Origin: Akkermansiaceae bacterium
GTDB lineage: Bacteria; Verrucomicrobiota; Verrucomicrobiia; Verrucomicrobiales; DEV007
Length of the DNA: 64,000 nucleotides
Direction: 5' to 3'
Assembly: GCA_024233005.1 (NCBI GenBank)
Contig: JACKQE010000012.1
Location: forward strand, 62,001-126,000
Shown here: in pieces, positions 63,146 through 64,000 of the stretch
Numbering within the stretch: the stretch's first letter is position 1
How the letters are laid out: every line of letters begins with the position of its first letter
Notes under the pieces: model-generated
Databases searched by the model: none
What the model saw: the letters and a program-made list of their open reading frames with translations, nothing else
Told to the model about the DNA's origin: nothing
Program-made: the position numbers and the translations under genes

Positions 63146-64000
63146 GGGTTGGTTGGGGCGGAAGTGTTGGCTCCGAAACGAACGGAAGCAGGGCTCCGCG
63201 GGCGATGGCGAGAACCGTTTGGCGATCCTCCCCACTCAAGGCGTCGGCGGTCTCGAAACGTGCGGTCACATCGGCGGGAATCGTTTCCGCGGCTTCATGA
63301 ATGGCCTTCTCTGCGGAAACCATCTTTTCCAAAGGCACCTCATCAAAGAGCCCCCCCGTCAGGGCCAACAACGTGATGATTTGGGCCGGCACCAGTACCG
63401 GGGAGAATTCCGGCTGTTTCAAGCACTCACGAATCCGGCGTCCATGGCCGATGGTCCGGCTTGTGCCATCATCAAGGCGCGCCCCAAAGCGGGCGAACGT
63501 CTCAAGTTCTTCGAACTGGGCGTAGGCAAGTTTGAGATCCCCCGCAACGGCCCGGTAGGTGGCGCGCTGGGCCTTGCCTCCGACGCGGGAGACGGATTTG
63601 CCGACATCCACCGCCGGGAGGACCCCCAGTTCAAACAAGGACGGTGACAGGTAAATCTGCCCGTCGGTAATGGAGATCAGGTTGGTGGGAATGTAGGCGG
63701 AAATGTTCTGCGCCTCGGTTTCAATGACCGGCAACGCGGTCAGGGAACCCCCTCCGCGGTCCTCCCGGAGGTGGGTGGCACGCTCCAGAAGACGGGAATG
63801 GATGTAAAAAATATCGCCTGGAAAGGCCTCCCGTCCGGGCGGCCGGCGCAGCAGGAGCGACAGCTCCCGATAGGCGCGGGCGTGCTGGGTGAGATCATCG
63901 TAGACGATGAGCACATCGCGTCCAGCTCCCATGAAATGCTCGGCAATGCTGGTCGCCGCATACGGCGCGATGTAGGCCAGGCCGGGAGGGTCATTGCCCT
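63138..64000 (-). CDS. atpA: F1 ATPase alpha subunit, alternative (N-ATPase) type (5' partial)
   Basis: The gene runs off the right edge, so only the C-terminal 286 residues are seen. LLLRRPPGREAFPGDIFYIH and SRLLERATHLRE are alpha-subunit blocks, and ALPVIETEAQNISAYIPTNL with SITDGQIYLSP the nucleotide-site region. VGKSVSRVGGKAQRATYR follows. Alpha forms the non-catalytic sites of the F1 hexamer in the cytoplasm. It is assigned to the N-type because of its direct overlap with the divergent gamma; delta is absent between them, as expected for that operon. Confidence 0.9.
   Translation of the reverse strand, partial: GNDPPGLAYIAPYAATSIAEHFMGAGRDVLIVYDDLTQHARAYRELSLLLRRPPGREAFPGDIFYIHSRLLERATHLREDRGGGSLTALPVIETEAQNISAYIPTNLISITDGQIYLSPSLFELGVLPAVDVGKSVSRVGGKAQRATYRAVAGDLKLAYAQFEELETFARFGARLDDGTSRTIGHGRRIRECLKQPEFSPVLVPAQIITLLALTGGLFDEVPLEKMVSAEKAIHEAAETIPADVTARFETADALSGEDRQTVLAIARGALLPFVSEPTLPPQPTHE

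Noticed and set aside
1..64000. Search for tRNA, rRNA, riboswitch, prophage, transposase and CRISPR
   Set aside because: No cloverleaf-like gene, rRNA segment, recognised riboswitch core, transposase motif or repeat-spacer pattern was found by reading. A covariance-model scan was not possible here, so small RNAs may have been missed.

Overview
The window reads as chromosomal DNA of a GC-rich member of the Planctomycetes-Verrucomicrobia-Chlamydiae group, most likely a verrucomicrobium. The main reason is the number of secreted protein families typical of that group: two PSD1 cytochromes (PSCyt1-DUF1549-DUF1553), one DUF1501, two DUF1552 and one broken DUF1587/DUF1592/DUF1588/DUF1585 protein, a secreted FAD oxidoreductase with a golvesin-like tail, and an N-type ATPase operon. 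The housekeeping genes (pyc, recG, gnd, bioB, glyA) are of ordinary bacterial type. No rRNA, tRNA, CRISPR array, insertion sequence or phage gene was recognised.

Layout. 1-3142 (+): the end of a saccharopine-dehydrogenase-family gene (probably carboxyspermidine synthesis) and a secreted FAD oxidoreductase. 3166-6687 (-): pyruvate carboxylase. 7128-10453 (+): a low-molecular-weight tyrosine phosphatase, a fused RpiB-serine hydroxymethyltransferase and an RlaP-type nucleotidyltransferase. 10478-15402 (-): an m5C RNA methyltransferase, a type II secretin with a tandem pentapeptide repeat and a secreted protein of unknown function. 15484-20268: a sugar-isomerase TIM barrel, a nitroreductase, a free-standing OvoA-type 4-mercaptohistidine methyltransferase and RecG.

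20377-30011 is a catabolic-looking locus. A fructokinase-like PfkB kinase, a PSD1 cytochrome, a DUF1501 protein and a secreted LamG/GH32-accessory-like protein run on the minus strand. They diverge from a GntR/LacI-type regulator, and the shared region holds repeated GTTGTCA boxes. A secreted beta-propeller follows. 30012-38327 is an eroded accessory segment: two intact DUF1552 proteins and a BNR protein flank a DUF1592-class cytochrome gene broken by several frameshifts and an in-frame amber codon, and a truncated esterase.

38817-43774 holds a small secreted protein, then a plus-strand operon of two unknown envelope proteins, acylphosphatase, an ABC ATPase, its permease and a TPR-like membrane protein. 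43875-46451 holds an orphan P-loop ATPase and an S4 RNA-binding protein, divergent from a very AT-rich promoter region, then a CAX Ca2+/H+ exchanger. 46474-51735 holds a second PSD1 cytochrome, 6-phosphogluconate dehydrogenase and a lone MoaE. 51754-56780 is a block of envelope and redox proteins: a PQQ-type propeller, a rhodanese-like lipoprotein without its catalytic Cys, a cytochrome lipoprotein, a thioredoxin-fold protein lacking one Cys, a LysM lipoprotein and a membrane cytochrome c. 56996-60312 holds a polysaccharide pyruvyl transferase family protein and an AsmA-like protein. 60350-64000 (-) ends with the alpha and gamma subunits of an N-type (alternative) F1Fo ATPase, a secreted protein with a caspase-like His/Cys pair and biotin synthase. 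BioB would supply the cofactor that Pyc carries.

The most notable items are the RpiB-SHMT fusion, the candidate fructan/sucrose regulon with its operator boxes, the free-standing OvoA methyltransferase domain, the caspase-like secreted protein, the orphan P-loop gene with its AT-rich divergent promoter, and the cluster of frame disruptions at 33.3-36.9 kb. No single locus in the window is clearly a complete, undescribed defence or mobile system.
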